DNA from: Xanthomonas fragariae
GTDB taxonomy: Bacteria > Pseudomonadota > Gammaproteobacteria > Xanthomonadales > Xanthomonadaceae
Reading direction: 5' to 3'
DNA: 64,000 nucleotides
Assembly (NCBI RefSeq): GCF_017603965.1
Contig: NZ_CP071955.1
Span: 1,426,001 to 1,490,000 of the forward strand
Under the pieces are notes generated by a model. The model worked only from the letters and a program-made list of their open reading frames with translations. It was not told the origin of the DNA and searched no databases. Shown here one piece after another: positions 45,001-52,358 of this stretch; position 1 is the first letter of the stretch, and each line of letters starts with the position of its first letter. Made by a program: the position numbers and the translations under genes.

Positions 45001-46097
45001 AGCAGCTGCCCACAGCGCACGCCGCGGCTGTGCGCCACGACGCATCAGATGCATCTAGTGCAGGTACATCGACGCAACAGCAACAAGCGCCGGCACACCC
45101 GCAGATAGCCCAGGCGCCGATTGCGAGATCCGAGCCGCCGCTCGCTGGGTCATTCGCCGCAGCGCGCAGCAACGATCAGCACACGCAGACGCCAAAGACG
45201 CCTGCGATGGACCTGCCAAGTGCCCCTGCAGCTTGGCCATCGTCTACGCACCTCACGCAAACGACTGGGCAACCCTTGGGAGCGGCCAGCGCTGCGCGCT
45301 CTACCGATATGCCCACAGGGATGGAAGATGCAAGTCAGCCGCCTGTCGGCTCCTCGGCGGGAGCGCAGAGCACGCATGCCGCCGCCGAGCCTGGCAGCCT
45401 CGCCTCGTGGCAAGAAACGCTGCACACCATGCGTACGCTACGGATAAAACTCGAGCAAGAGTTTCAAGAAGAGCAGCGTCTGTCACAGCTCACGCACGCG
45501 CAACGGGAGCATGAGGACAACTTCCCTTTCCCTTTGACGGATATCGACATCAACCACAGGCACAACGTCTACGCGCCTGCGCCGGATGGCGATGCAGCGT
45601 TTACGTCCCAGCACGCCATGGAACGCACTGCCCCGCCTACAACGGCTCAAGGCTCAGATGCGCTAGACGATGCCCGGCAACCCAAACGCAGGGATATCAG
45701 CAACAACCCGGATGTGAACGATCTGCTGTATGCCATCCAATCCAAGAACGATCTGGCGATCGATGAAGCGTTGCAACGGATCGCCGAGAGCGCGGCCGCT
45801 AGCGCCCTCATACAACGAGGCCGCGAACACTTGGAAGCCAAAGCCATGCAGGAAGCAAAGGACGAGTTAGCCGCTCGCCAACTGTTGGGATTGGATACGC
45901 CGGCAGAGATCCACACCAGTCGAGGCCCGGTGATGGTGATGACACTGCCGGAGTTCGCCAACGGGCCGATGATGCAAAATGGCCCGCAAGGCGGAGGCGG
46001 TGGAGGCGGCGGCGGGGGAGATGGCGGTGGCGGTGGCGGTGGCGGAAGCGGCGGTGGTGGAGGGGGAGGGGGAGGGGGAGGAGGTGGCGGTGGTTGA
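42027..46097 (+). CDS. Array toxin 4: full-length member with Gln-rich region and poly-Gly tail
   Basis: The protein has 1356 residues and is the longest copy. Its AHH-like cassette (1-105) has His11-His12, Asn41, His60 and Tyr68. The common body follows, with a Gly/Ala-rich hydrophobic segment at about 328-360 and Glu-Gln-Arg-rich coiled repeats at about 768-968. The Gln-rich region has one more ~22-residue repeat pair than toxin 1. The C-terminal ~150 residues include an acidic/hydrophobic helix region (LLYAIQSKNDLAIDEALQRI) and, after AKDELAARQLLGLDTP, a tail of ~35 residues that is almost all Gly. No signal peptide or recognised secretion domain is seen; I did not find the XVIPCD pattern of type IV effectors. 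It may be exported by a secretion system outside the window. Confidence 0.72.
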   Translation: MPASNVILHSHHVIEQSIFRRNPLLKKLVEHGFIDQDISTNRLYLPVEGSLADELETSPHRGRTRTSYTDGITLTLDEILDGPDGRAALTNDPVALKRVAEQINELQDTLKVALINGDVYATTPDRLTKEEANAQNRKTFSDIEHYRVTHAEQLKALRSMGAVESEWAAITHSEHRITAVIGAAQNTSSNLVAAPGEPATREVVGRAEFRLAVAHAEDAGRIRLSEASAALVKQVLDDTPSTIGSASRSTHHLAGGEAHSYTPLSQRGFATAELLAGDLSVNQALRSAGLFATAADTVITGQRATQFLGQDNPLAAQSELAHFAGRNVGGWAGGTTAAYALGSSGAGPMVLIAADAYFMSKAGEKAAELLDNRQIYQQTDRDGTQWSFDGRAWARDGMADTTRDGVDNPTATPIIASYDKARELNYQATNAAAALALKDAPAPADPYRQPANATDRPSLSSADWRRDASDGHWHRLVKTEVTGANERGTYVQEIALPPRAAELEAQAHAVIARNIANSPGAIAARYELAYHRSGWAADGLPISPAVQQALADPDALTASNGQRYYRNIDGQWTSNGVAADGNRALELETMRAMLQPALAAHAETIATIQQSPMSPQDLQREQTLYRYRIVGTELQPDWREAIELATQRTRQAHGLSGHGALQVQRGPSGVFGADSPVAHLQRGADGVDRIVAVTSAEEIGQALQEVRGRQQTLPPSLEPPTRHLMTTALASNDSADTDTSSPASSSSSSSSSPQRVLDMQTRMQVDSAAQVQQEREQQARQAQQASQMREHMVQVQLAHEEQARAAQALHIHVTLEQQRQAMQQREQEERQAQQTQQREQQREAQDAQQREQEQRQAQESQQREQDTRQAHEAQQRDQEQHQAQESQQREQQTRQAQEIQQRDREQHQAQESQQRDQQTRQAQEIQQRDREQHQAQQTQQHEHAIRQSQQRQQDHHQAQEVHWREQQSAQDVAIAHAPPLAPQYPQHDASPQQLPTAHAAAVRHDASDASSAGTSTQQQQAPAHPQIAQAPIARSEPPLAGSFAAARSNDQHTQTPKTPAMDLPSAPAAWPSSTHLTQTTGQPLGAASAARSTDMPTGMEDASQPPVGSSAGAQSTHAAAEPGSLASWQETLHTMRTLRIKLEQEFQEEQRLSQLTHAQREHEDNFPFPLTDIDINHRHNVYAPAPDGDAAFTSQHAMERTAPPTTAQGSDALDDARQPKRRDISNNPDVNDLLYAIQSKNDLAIDEALQRIAESAAASALIQRGREHLEAKAMQEAKDELAARQLLGLDTPAEIHTSRGPVMVMTLPEFANGPMMQNGPQGGGGGGGGGGDGGGGGGGGSGGGGGGGGGGGGGGG
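42338..45807 (+). repeat. Shared toxin-body repeat R4
   Basis: The longest copy, nearly identical to R1 over ~3.4 kb apart from indels in the Gln-rich coding region. Recent duplication or ongoing gene conversion is implied. Confidence 0.8.
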
Positions 46098-46139
46098 TCG
46101 AAATAGCGTGGGGCTCATTCAATTCTTGGTAGGTGCAAA

Positions 46140-46787
46140 GTGGAAAAGCAATACACATCCGCGCTGGCGGAGAACGACGTCGCGTTGAGGGCGTCCAGGC
46201 AAACGTTGCAAGAAACAATCGAGGCCATCGCGATACTGAGCGCAACGCTGCAACAGCGCGAAGGCAGCCTGCACAAGCTCGTCCAGCAACAGCTTCAGCT
46301 GCTGCAGGAGGCGGTCACCAACGCCGATCAGAGAATCAATCGGGTAGTGGAAAACGCACTCCCCCGACTGACGCAGTTGACCAATCAGGCGTTGGCGCAG
46401 ACGCTGGGGCCGGCAGCTGAGCGATTCAATCGCAAGCTGGCAATTGCAGACCAGACACTGCATCAAGCCACTCAGCGCTATGCACAGGCACAGCAATCCC
46501 TGGAAACAACGGCCACGCGACGCATGTGGATGGCATCGATTGCGATGCTGGCAGCGGGCGTCATAGGTTTGGGTGTTGCCGGCTATGCGCTTTACAGCAG
46601 CAAGGCGACTCTGGCACAGGCCGCACAGCGCCGGTCGGAAATCGCCTACCTGGATCGTATCGGCCGCGCCGACCTCGCTCCCTGCGGTGAGGACAGGCTC
46701 TGCGCCAACGTCGAGAAGAAGGGAAAGCGCTATGGCGATCAGGGCCAATATCGCGTGATCGGATTGCGTCGGCCCTCGCCACCGTAG
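46140..46787 (+). CDS. Coiled-coil protein with one transmembrane helix, encoded after toxin 4
   Basis: The protein has 215 residues from a GTG preceded by taggt. Residues ~15-135 are amphipathic and rich in Gln, Ala and Leu, predicted as long coiled coil (LQQREGSLHKLVQQQLQLLQ). A single hydrophobic helix follows (MWMASIAMLAAGVIGLGVAGYALY, about 139-162), then a short Cys-containing tail (LAPCGEDRLCAN). There is no signal peptide, so the coiled part would face the cytoplasm. The gene begins ~40 bases after the toxin 4 stop and probably shares its transcript. I do not recognise the family; the layout recalls accessory proteins of mobilisation systems, but that is weak. Confidence 0.65.
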   Translation: MEKQYTSALAENDVALRASRQTLQETIEAIAILSATLQQREGSLHKLVQQQLQLLQEAVTNADQRINRVVENALPRLTQLTNQALAQTLGPAAERFNRKLAIADQTLHQATQRYAQAQQSLETTATRRMWMASIAMLAAGVIGLGVAGYALYSSKATLAQAAQRRSEIAYLDRIGRADLAPCGEDRLCANVEKKGKRYGDQGQYRVIGLRRPSPP

Positions 46788-46849
46788 AAATTCTGCCAGG
46801 GCAATACCCCGACACATTCGATTGTTTCCAACAACTAAGGAAAAAGGGA

Positions 46850-47218
46850 ATGCATCCTGTCATCGCGAAGACCTTCGGCGGCCTGTCTGCCCAATACTAC
46901 GTTCGCCAGTTCCTCTTCGGTTTGATCTTTCCGGCGTTTATCCTGTTCGCGCTGAGTCACGGCACCACGCCCCATCCGGTGGCGTTCAGCACCTATGCCT
47001 TCCTTGTCGTGAACACGCTGCTCTACCCGTATGCCCGCTGCGTCTACGAGAGCATCGTCTGCTACATCATGGGTGGGAACGTCTTCTTCGTGGACGCTAT
47101 CCCCATGCTGTTCGTGAAATTGATGACGATGATGATCTGCTGGTGCTGCGCGATTTTCATTGCGCCGATCGGCTTGCTGTATCTGTACGTTCACCTCAGC
47201 CGACGCTCCGCAAGCTGA
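46850..47218 (+). CDS. Small integral membrane protein of unknown function
   Basis: The protein has 122 residues with three or four hydrophobic segments (FLFGLIFPAFILFALS, FLVVNTLLYPYARCVY, LFVKLMTMMICWCCAIFIAPIGLLYLYV as one or two). It starts ~60 bases after the coiled-coil protein, on the same strand, with an aaggaaaaagg ribosome-binding region. It is probably in the toxin 4 transcription unit. No family is recognised. A second immunity function or a role in export are both open. Confidence 0.65.
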   Translation: MHPVIAKTFGGLSAQYYVRQFLFGLIFPAFILFALSHGTTPHPVAFSTYAFLVVNTLLYPYARCVYESIVCYIMGGNVFFVDAIPMLFVKLMTMMICWCCAIFIAPIGLLYLYVHLSRRSAS

Positions 47219-48075
47219 AACGCAAAGCGTCGGCGAAGGACGATCACGCCATCATTTTTTCTGGATCCCGTCCCTGGCGCCGGCCGGCGGAACGTTCCCA
47301 GCCGGCGGCGTAAGACGCGCCAGCATTGCCGCATTCTGCGCCTGCATCGCCTCCAATTAGCCAGCCAACTTGGCCGCGTTCTCGCGAGCAAGGGCGGCTG
47401 TTTTCCCCGCCTCATCGCGCTCTGCCTGAATCTTGGTAAAAAGCTACGCTTGCCGCGACGCTTCTTGTCCCGTCTGCTTGCGATGCTATCGCGGGCGCGA
47501 GGTCGGTGGCGTGCAGGTGGTCGATCGTGGCAAGGCCAAGATGCTGACGCGACGGTAATGGCGCTGGATCAAACGACGTCAGGTAGTGGAACCGGTGATC
47601 GGATATCCGAAAGAAGACTGCCGGCTGCGTCGTCGCAGGCGCAAAGCCGCTCAAGGCGATGCGCTGCATGTACTCGGCTAAGCCGCCGGCTACCAACTGT
47701 AAGCCGCCGGCTACTAACTGCGTTGGCTGATGCGCTGGATTGGGTTTTTGCGCGCCTGGATCCGGGCGATGGGATGGCCATCCTTGAGCGCCCTGCACCG
47801 ATCACCGCTGGCAATTGGTGCTTCAAAGAGGTTCTTCAGGGATGACTGAATACTCAACGACCTCATTGCCATGCAACGATTCTAGACGAATATCGCAGCT
47901 ATCTATAGCTCAACCGCACTGGAAGTCAGGCGAATGCGGCCGGTGCTTGGAACCGGGCCTGATCATTACAAATCCGGTTAAGGCTATACATTTGCCCTCC
48001 GCATTTGCCTGGTGAATGAGCGATGCCGTTGATCGCATTTCCGATCTTGCGCAAGACTGTCGCTCGATAACATCC
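47219..48075. other. Gene-poor gap between the toxin unit and hrpF
   Basis: Apart from the transposase relic at 47527-47759, I see no gene in these ~850 bases. Frames crossing them are short and lack motifs. No terminator with a T-run was found after the membrane-protein gene. The last ~300 bases (47760-48075) show nothing recognisable. Confidence 0.5.
47527..47759 (+). pseudogene. Relic of an IS5-family transposase, C-terminal end
   Basis: In one frame the DNA reads RGKAKMLTRR, stop, IKRRQVVEPVIGYPKEDCRL, then RRRKAAQGDALHVLG, stop, AAGYQL and, after another stop, LRWLMRWIGFLRAW. This follows the C-terminal pattern of IS5-type transposases (RRQ..EPVIGH.KADHRM...KGA.GDALHAVLCAAGYNLRWL). The catalytic Glu lies in the VEPVIG motif. 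Three stops and a direct 21-bp duplication (taagccgccggctac-aactg, twice) show it is dead. The ends of the element are not recognisable. Confidence 0.68.
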
Positions 48076-50472
48076 CTACCTACGCAGCCCTCTCAAATTT
48101 CTGAGGTTTTGTTTTATGTCTGCCTGGAAACTGTCGGAAACTGTCGTCGGGATAGTCAGTCTCCCCGCCGGCACTCCGCCCGAGGCTTCCATATTCTGGC
48201 GGATATCGCCTTTTTTTGCCTTCTCGTCCAATTGCTTCTCTTCATAAGCCAAGCCTCCGAGCACCGGCGTTTTGAGGATTTCAACCGATCTGCTAATGCC
48301 AGTGCCTGCTACATAACCTTTAAGCAAACCACTGGCATCTGGCCTCCTGGTTGCCCCCTTGGTTGTCCCCTCGGTTACCCCCTTGGTTGTCCCTTCGGTT
48401 GTCCCCTTGGTTACCCCCTTGGTTATCCCCTTAGTTGCCCCCTCGGTTACTCCCTTAGCTACCCCCTTGGCTGCGAGTCTGCCCGTAGGTCCACCGACGC
48501 AACCAACCATCGCCCCGGCCATGTTTATGCCAGCTAATTTTAGTGCGAGTGACATGTCGCCACCGGTGAGTGCGGTGTCGACAAGCTTTGCTGCCTGCGC
48601 TTCGCTCTCAAGTGCTACTGCTACCGCGTCGGCAGCCTCGCCCAACACGGGGATGAAGTTGAGTGAACTGACTGCGACCGAGGCCCAATCCAGGATCTGA
48701 GAGTCCAACTTGAGGAACTCATGCAATACTTTGCCGGCGGTACCGATGTCCTTTTTTTTCTTCTTGATCTCGGGTTGATCGGCTTTGCCCATCAACATGT
48801 CCTCGACAGCACTCTTCTGGTCGGGCGATGTGACCGCGTGCTTGGACGATTTCTTCACGGTCTTATTTGCCGCCGTCATATGATCGTAGAACTGATGAAA
48901 ATCCTTATTGCTCATGTTGCCCGAGTCGACGACGTGGCCACCGCCGAAGAAGCTGTGGGGCTTCTTATAGCCAGTGATCGAGTTGTTCAATAAGCCGAAC
49001 AGCAGCGGATCCTGCAGTAGTTGTTTGGCGGCTTCGCGAACTGCGGGGTCGGTTTTTTTGTCTTTGACGATCTTGTCGAGTTTGTCGCGTGTCACCTCTT
49101 TGCCGTCACCGAAGAATGCGTCTTGGTGCTTGTTGATGGTATCGAGCGTTTTCAGTTCGGGCGCGGTCAGATTCATCGACGATGAGGATTTCTGCAGGAA
49201 ATCCGGGGTGCTCATCGAGCCCGAGTCTCCCGCCAGCGCCTTCCACTGATCGGGGTGCTCACGAAAATACTGTGCGGCGGCGATGACCTGCGGCGGGCGC
49301 TTTTGGGTCTTGTCGTCGCCTTCGACCAAGTGTTTGAACGCGTCCTGGTTCAGATCCTTCGGCAAATAGTCCGAGTAGCGATAGAACTCGCGCATCGCGT
49401 CGCTTTCGGTCATGACCGTTGGCTGGGTCTTGTCCGGGCTGTCCGACGCCACATAGTTTTGCGTGTAGCCCTTGGCTTTCTTGGTGCTGTACTCCGCCAC
49501 CTGCGAGTGGCTGGCCGAGAACTTGGTGAGATCGCCTGCCTTGATCTTGCCGCCACACTTGCCATCGCCCTGCGAGCCGATGGCGAAGAACAGGCGCGGA
49601 TCTTTTTGTAGTTCTGTCAATGCTTTCTTCAGATCCGGCGGTGTCGCGGGATCGTTGATTTTGGCATCGAGATCGGTCCAGGCGACCGGGAGCTTGTCCT
49701 TGTGGCGATCGAGCGTGGTGACGGTCTCCAATTCATTCTGCGTGAGCGTTCCGGCGTTCCAGGTGACCGATGAGCCGTCCACAGCGGGAGGCGGGGTCGA
49801 TCCCTTCAACTTTTCGGGATTGTAGGTCGCGTTCTTCCCGCCCAGCTCGGTCACCTGCGAATGGCGGTCGGCAAAGTCATAAAGATTGGCGGCGGTTAGC
49901 TTGCCGTTGCACTTGCCCTGGTCGTCGTGGTGGTTCTTGCCATGCCCCTGAGCGGCCATGGCGAAGAACAGGCCAGGATCTTTTTGCAGGCCTTGCAGCG
50001 CTTTTTTCAGGTCGGGCGGGGTGGCCGGATCTTTGATCTTTTCGTCGAGCTTGGCGAACTCGATCGGCATCTTGTCTCGATGCTGATTGAGCGTGGAGAC
50101 GATCTCAAGCTGGGACTTATTGAGCGTGCCACCGTCCCAGGTAACCGAGGAACCCTCCACAGCGGGTGGGGCGACAGACCCCTTGATGTCCTTGGGGTCG
50201 AACGTGCTCTGCGGTTTCGGCCCCGAGCCGTGCTCATTGCTCGGCTGAGTGGCTGGTTCTTCATTGCTCGGCTGAGCGGCTGGTGCGTTGCCGTAGTTGG
50301 CAGCGATCAAGCGGTAAATCTGCTGGAGAAACAAGGCGTCGATCGCCAGTAAGATGTTGGATTCATCCAGGGAGGAACCAGACTGCTGCAACTCCGAGGA
50401 CGGCGACCCATCTGCTGGAGTGGTCAGAAACAGACTTGTATTGCTTCTGGTGGAAAGCGTGTTAAGCGACAT
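48076..50472 (-). CDS. hrpF: Type III secretion translocator, HrpF/NopX family
   Basis: The 798-residue protein begins MSLNTLSTRSNTSLF. Two imperfect repeats lie at about 90-210 and 216-327 (each with SSVTW..GTL, DPATPPDLKKAL and DP.LFFA), the hallmark of HrpF. A weaker third unit (LLQDPLLFGLL) lies near 500. Hydrophobic segments around 630-690 could insert into the plant plasma membrane. HrpF is a type III translocon component needed to pass effectors into plant cells. A tract of TKG-VTEG-type repeats follows at about 700-735, coded by a slippery 12-15 bp repeat at 48355-48480. A PIP-like box lies upstream. No other hrp gene is in the window, so the gene is separate from, or at the far edge of, a hrp cluster. 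Confidence 0.85.
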   Translation of the reverse strand: MSLNTLSTRSNTSLFLTTPADGSPSSELQQSGSSLDESNILLAIDALFLQQIYRLIAANYGNAPAAQPSNEEPATQPSNEHGSGPKPQSTFDPKDIKGSVAPPAVEGSSVTWDGGTLNKSQLEIVSTLNQHRDKMPIEFAKLDEKIKDPATPPDLKKALQGLQKDPGLFFAMAAQGHGKNHHDDQGKCNGKLTAANLYDFADRHSQVTELGGKNATYNPEKLKGSTPPPAVDGSSVTWNAGTLTQNELETVTTLDRHKDKLPVAWTDLDAKINDPATPPDLKKALTELQKDPRLFFAIGSQGDGKCGGKIKAGDLTKFSASHSQVAEYSTKKAKGYTQNYVASDSPDKTQPTVMTESDAMREFYRYSDYLPKDLNQDAFKHLVEGDDKTQKRPPQVIAAAQYFREHPDQWKALAGDSGSMSTPDFLQKSSSSMNLTAPELKTLDTINKHQDAFFGDGKEVTRDKLDKIVKDKKTDPAVREAAKQLLQDPLLFGLLNNSITGYKKPHSFFGGGHVVDSGNMSNKDFHQFYDHMTAANKTVKKSSKHAVTSPDQKSAVEDMLMGKADQPEIKKKKKDIGTAGKVLHEFLKLDSQILDWASVAVSSLNFIPVLGEAADAVAVALESEAQAAKLVDTALTGGDMSLALKLAGINMAGAMVGCVGGPTGRLAAKGVAKGVTEGATKGITKGVTKGTTEGTTKGVTEGTTKGATRRPDASGLLKGYVAGTGISRSVEILKTPVLGGLAYEEKQLDEKAKKGDIRQNMEASGGVPAGRLTIPTTVSDSFQADIKQNLRNLRGLRR

Positions 50473-50879
50473 ATAGGCAGCCTCGCGGTGACAGAGCAGC
50501 GGCGTATAAGTGGGTGCTCATACGGCCGCACGGGCATCATCTTATGCGGCCAGCGTAATTTCGCCAATCCGACCGTTGGATGCGTGTACCAACGAACTAT
50601 TTTGGCGAAAAAAACGCAAAAACCGACTCGCCCTACACGTTATTTTTCATGTTGGTGAAGCGATTGCCACTAGCTCCGAAAGCGCTGACAGTGCATGGAC
50701 ATAAGTTTCGAATCTGCACCAGGTATTCGTTCAATGCCCGCCAGTGATGGGCGACGTAAGGTCCTTCGACTGACCCGCTGGATCGATACACGTCAGTCGC
50801 TTAGTGCAGCATACGGCGCCAGAATGGCTACCGCGTATCTGGAGCATCGTTCGCCCGCACGGACTCAGCGCAGCATCGG
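50473..50879. other. Gap between hrpF and metX, containing the hrpF promoter region
   Basis: The gap holds the PIP-like box (50592-50609) and the ~120-base hrpF leader. The remaining ~270 bases up to the metX stop contain no recognisable gene. Confidence 0.55.
50592..50609 (-). promoter_or_regulatory. Imperfect PIP box (TTCGC-N8-TTCGT) of hrpF
   Basis: On the minus strand the order is ttcgc, eight bases, ttcgt, about 120 bases before the hrpF ATG. The standard HrpX-bound PIP box has a 15-base spacer; from memory, an 8-base-spacer version has been described for hrpF promoters. HrpX/HrpG-dependent, plant-induced expression is inferred. Confidence 0.6.
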
Positions 50880-52082
50880 TCACAGCGCGTCGAGGAAGGT
50901 CCGCACTGCCGGCCCGAAACGAGCGAAATCGACCAAAAAGGCGTCGTGGCCTTGGGGCGAATCCAGTCCGAGGAAGCGCGCGTCGGCACCGCCAGCGCGC
51001 AGGCCTTCGGCGATCTGTTCCTGCTGCTGCACCGGAAACAGGATGTCGGTGTTGGCGCCGATTGCCAGCGCACGCGCGATGCGGATCTGCGCCAGGCCAG
51101 CCAGTACGGCGGCTTCGGTCGAAACGCCGGTGTCTTGCCGGACGGCGATACACGAGCCGTCGGCCTGCTTGTCATCGACACTCGCATCAGTGGCCGGCGT
51201 CTTATCGACATGCTCGGCCACATCGAACCAGTCCATCGAGCGACTCAGATACAAATAGCAATTGGGATCGAAGAAGCGCACGAAGCGGCGCGCATGCCCC
51301 TCCAGATAGCTTTCGACCTGAAATTCCAGGCCGAACGGATCATCGGCGGCTTGTTCGGAATCCAGGCGCACGCGACCGAAGCGGCCATCCCATTCCAGTG
51401 CCGAGCGATAGGTGATCACGCCGAGCTTGCGGGCCATGCGCATGCCCGATTCCGGGTAACGGGAATCGTCGTAATGGCCACCGTTCCAATGCGGATCCAG
51501 TCGGATCGCTTCGCGCTGCAGCGAGCGGATCGCGATCGAAAACGGCAACGCCTGTGCGCTGCCGGAAATGTTGATGTGGCTACGCGCAATGCCGGGATGA
51601 CGCAGCAACAGTGCCAACGCGGTCATGCCGCCCATCGAGTTGCCGATCAGGCAGGCCAGTTGTTCAATACCCGAGGCGCGCACGACATCGGCCGCGGCAT
51701 CGGCGATATCTTCGATCGACAGCTCCGGGAATGTGAGGCGATACAGCTTGCCGGTGGACGGATCCACCGAGGCCGGCCCGGTCGAGCCTTTGCAACTGCC
51801 CAGCGAGTTGACGCAGACCACGAACCAGCGGCTCGTATCGATCGGCTTGCCCGGCCCGACCATCGCCTCCCACCAACCTGGCTCGGGATTGGCCTGATTT
51901 GCAGCGGCATGCGCATCGGGCGACAAGCCGGTGACGATCAGCACCGCATTGCTGCGATCGGCGGCCAGCCTGCCCCAGGTTTCATAGGCGAGGTGCGCTT
52001 GGTGCAGCACGCCGCCACGTTTCATCGGGAACGGCGAGCGCAGGGCATGGAACAGCGTGCCGGTGGGGATGAATTCGGTCAT
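50880..52082 (-). CDS. metX: MetX-family acyltransferase (homoserine or serine O-succinyl/acetyltransferase)
   Basis: The 400-residue protein is of the alpha/beta-hydrolase MetX family. The nucleophile elbow is GNSMGGMTAL; the Asp is in GANTDILFPVQQQ and the His in SPQGHDAFLVD. FVVCVNSLGSCKGSTGP is the substrate-pocket stretch. The family makes O-acyl-homoserine for methionine synthesis. Xanthomonadaceae members have been assigned serine O-succinyltransferase activity, feeding cysteine synthesis, and the ~20-residue insert before the Asp region (VDKTPATDASVDDKQADG) is longer than in typical MetX. The acceptor amino acid cannot be settled by eye. Confidence 0.85.
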   Translation of the reverse strand: MTEFIPTGTLFHALRSPFPMKRGGVLHQAHLAYETWGRLAADRSNAVLIVTGLSPDAHAAANQANPEPGWWEAMVGPGKPIDTSRWFVVCVNSLGSCKGSTGPASVDPSTGKLYRLTFPELSIEDIADAAADVVRASGIEQLACLIGNSMGGMTALALLLRHPGIARSHINISGSAQALPFSIAIRSLQREAIRLDPHWNGGHYDDSRYPESGMRMARKLGVITYRSALEWDGRFGRVRLDSEQAADDPFGLEFQVESYLEGHARRFVRFFDPNCYLYLSRSMDWFDVAEHVDKTPATDASVDDKQADGSCIAVRQDTGVSTEAAVLAGLAQIRIARALAIGANTDILFPVQQQEQIAEGLRAGGADARFLGLDSPQGHDAFLVDFARFGPAVRTFLDAL

Positions 52083-52205
52083 GTCGCAATTCTATCCGGC
52101 GTGGCGGTGGGTGGCGTGGTGAATCGGCGGGAATGGGGGATCGGTTTGAGCCCTTGCGTTGTGTGATGCCCCCTTTGAAAGCTGCTGATCTGCGGCTTGG
52201 TTGCA

Positions 52206-52315
52206 GGGCCCTTGCCCGCCAACCATCGCGGGACACGCTGCAAGTACGTCCTTGTAAGCTCTTACGCGGCATCCATGCCGCGTAAGGTCCCGCGATGGTG
52301 GGCGGGCAAGGACCC
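52206..52315. repeat. 110-bp nested palindromic intergenic element
   Basis: The outer arms (cttgcccgccaaccatcgcg and its partner cgcgatggtgggcgggcaag) are almost perfect inverted repeats of ~29 bp. Inside is a second perfect palindrome, cttacgcggc-atccat-gccgcgtaag. RNA or DNA from this stretch could fold into a long forked hairpin. It is unrelated to the gttttgttag-ended elements next to it. Confidence 0.75.
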
Positions 52316-52358
52316 GTCGAGATGGTCGATGTGCATGGTTTTCAACAACGCAACCGAC

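Noticed and set aside
42027..46097. Type IV secretion effector with a C-terminal XVIPCD, suggested by the Gln-rich region and the host genus
   Set aside because: The expected pattern (a segment like GL.RVDHV.L...F.VQG...PAH with a short Gln-rich tail at the very C terminus) is not visible. The Gln-rich part is internal and the protein ends in Gly. A profile search could still reverse this.
31075..46097. The repeated toxin bodies as copies of a transposable element
   Set aside because: The repeats are coding, always in the same orientation, lack terminal inverted repeats, and each full copy is linked to an immunity gene; tandem duplication explains them better.
48016..48537. Plus-strand open frame overlapping the end of hrpF, with repeated CPLGYPLG
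   Set aside because: It is the antisense of the TKG repeat region of hrpF; the apparent repeats come from that DNA.
52083..52205. A SAM- or SAH-responsive riboswitch before metX
   Set aside because: I could not recognise the conserved core of any known class in this stretch; the nearby palindrome looks like a dispersed repeat.
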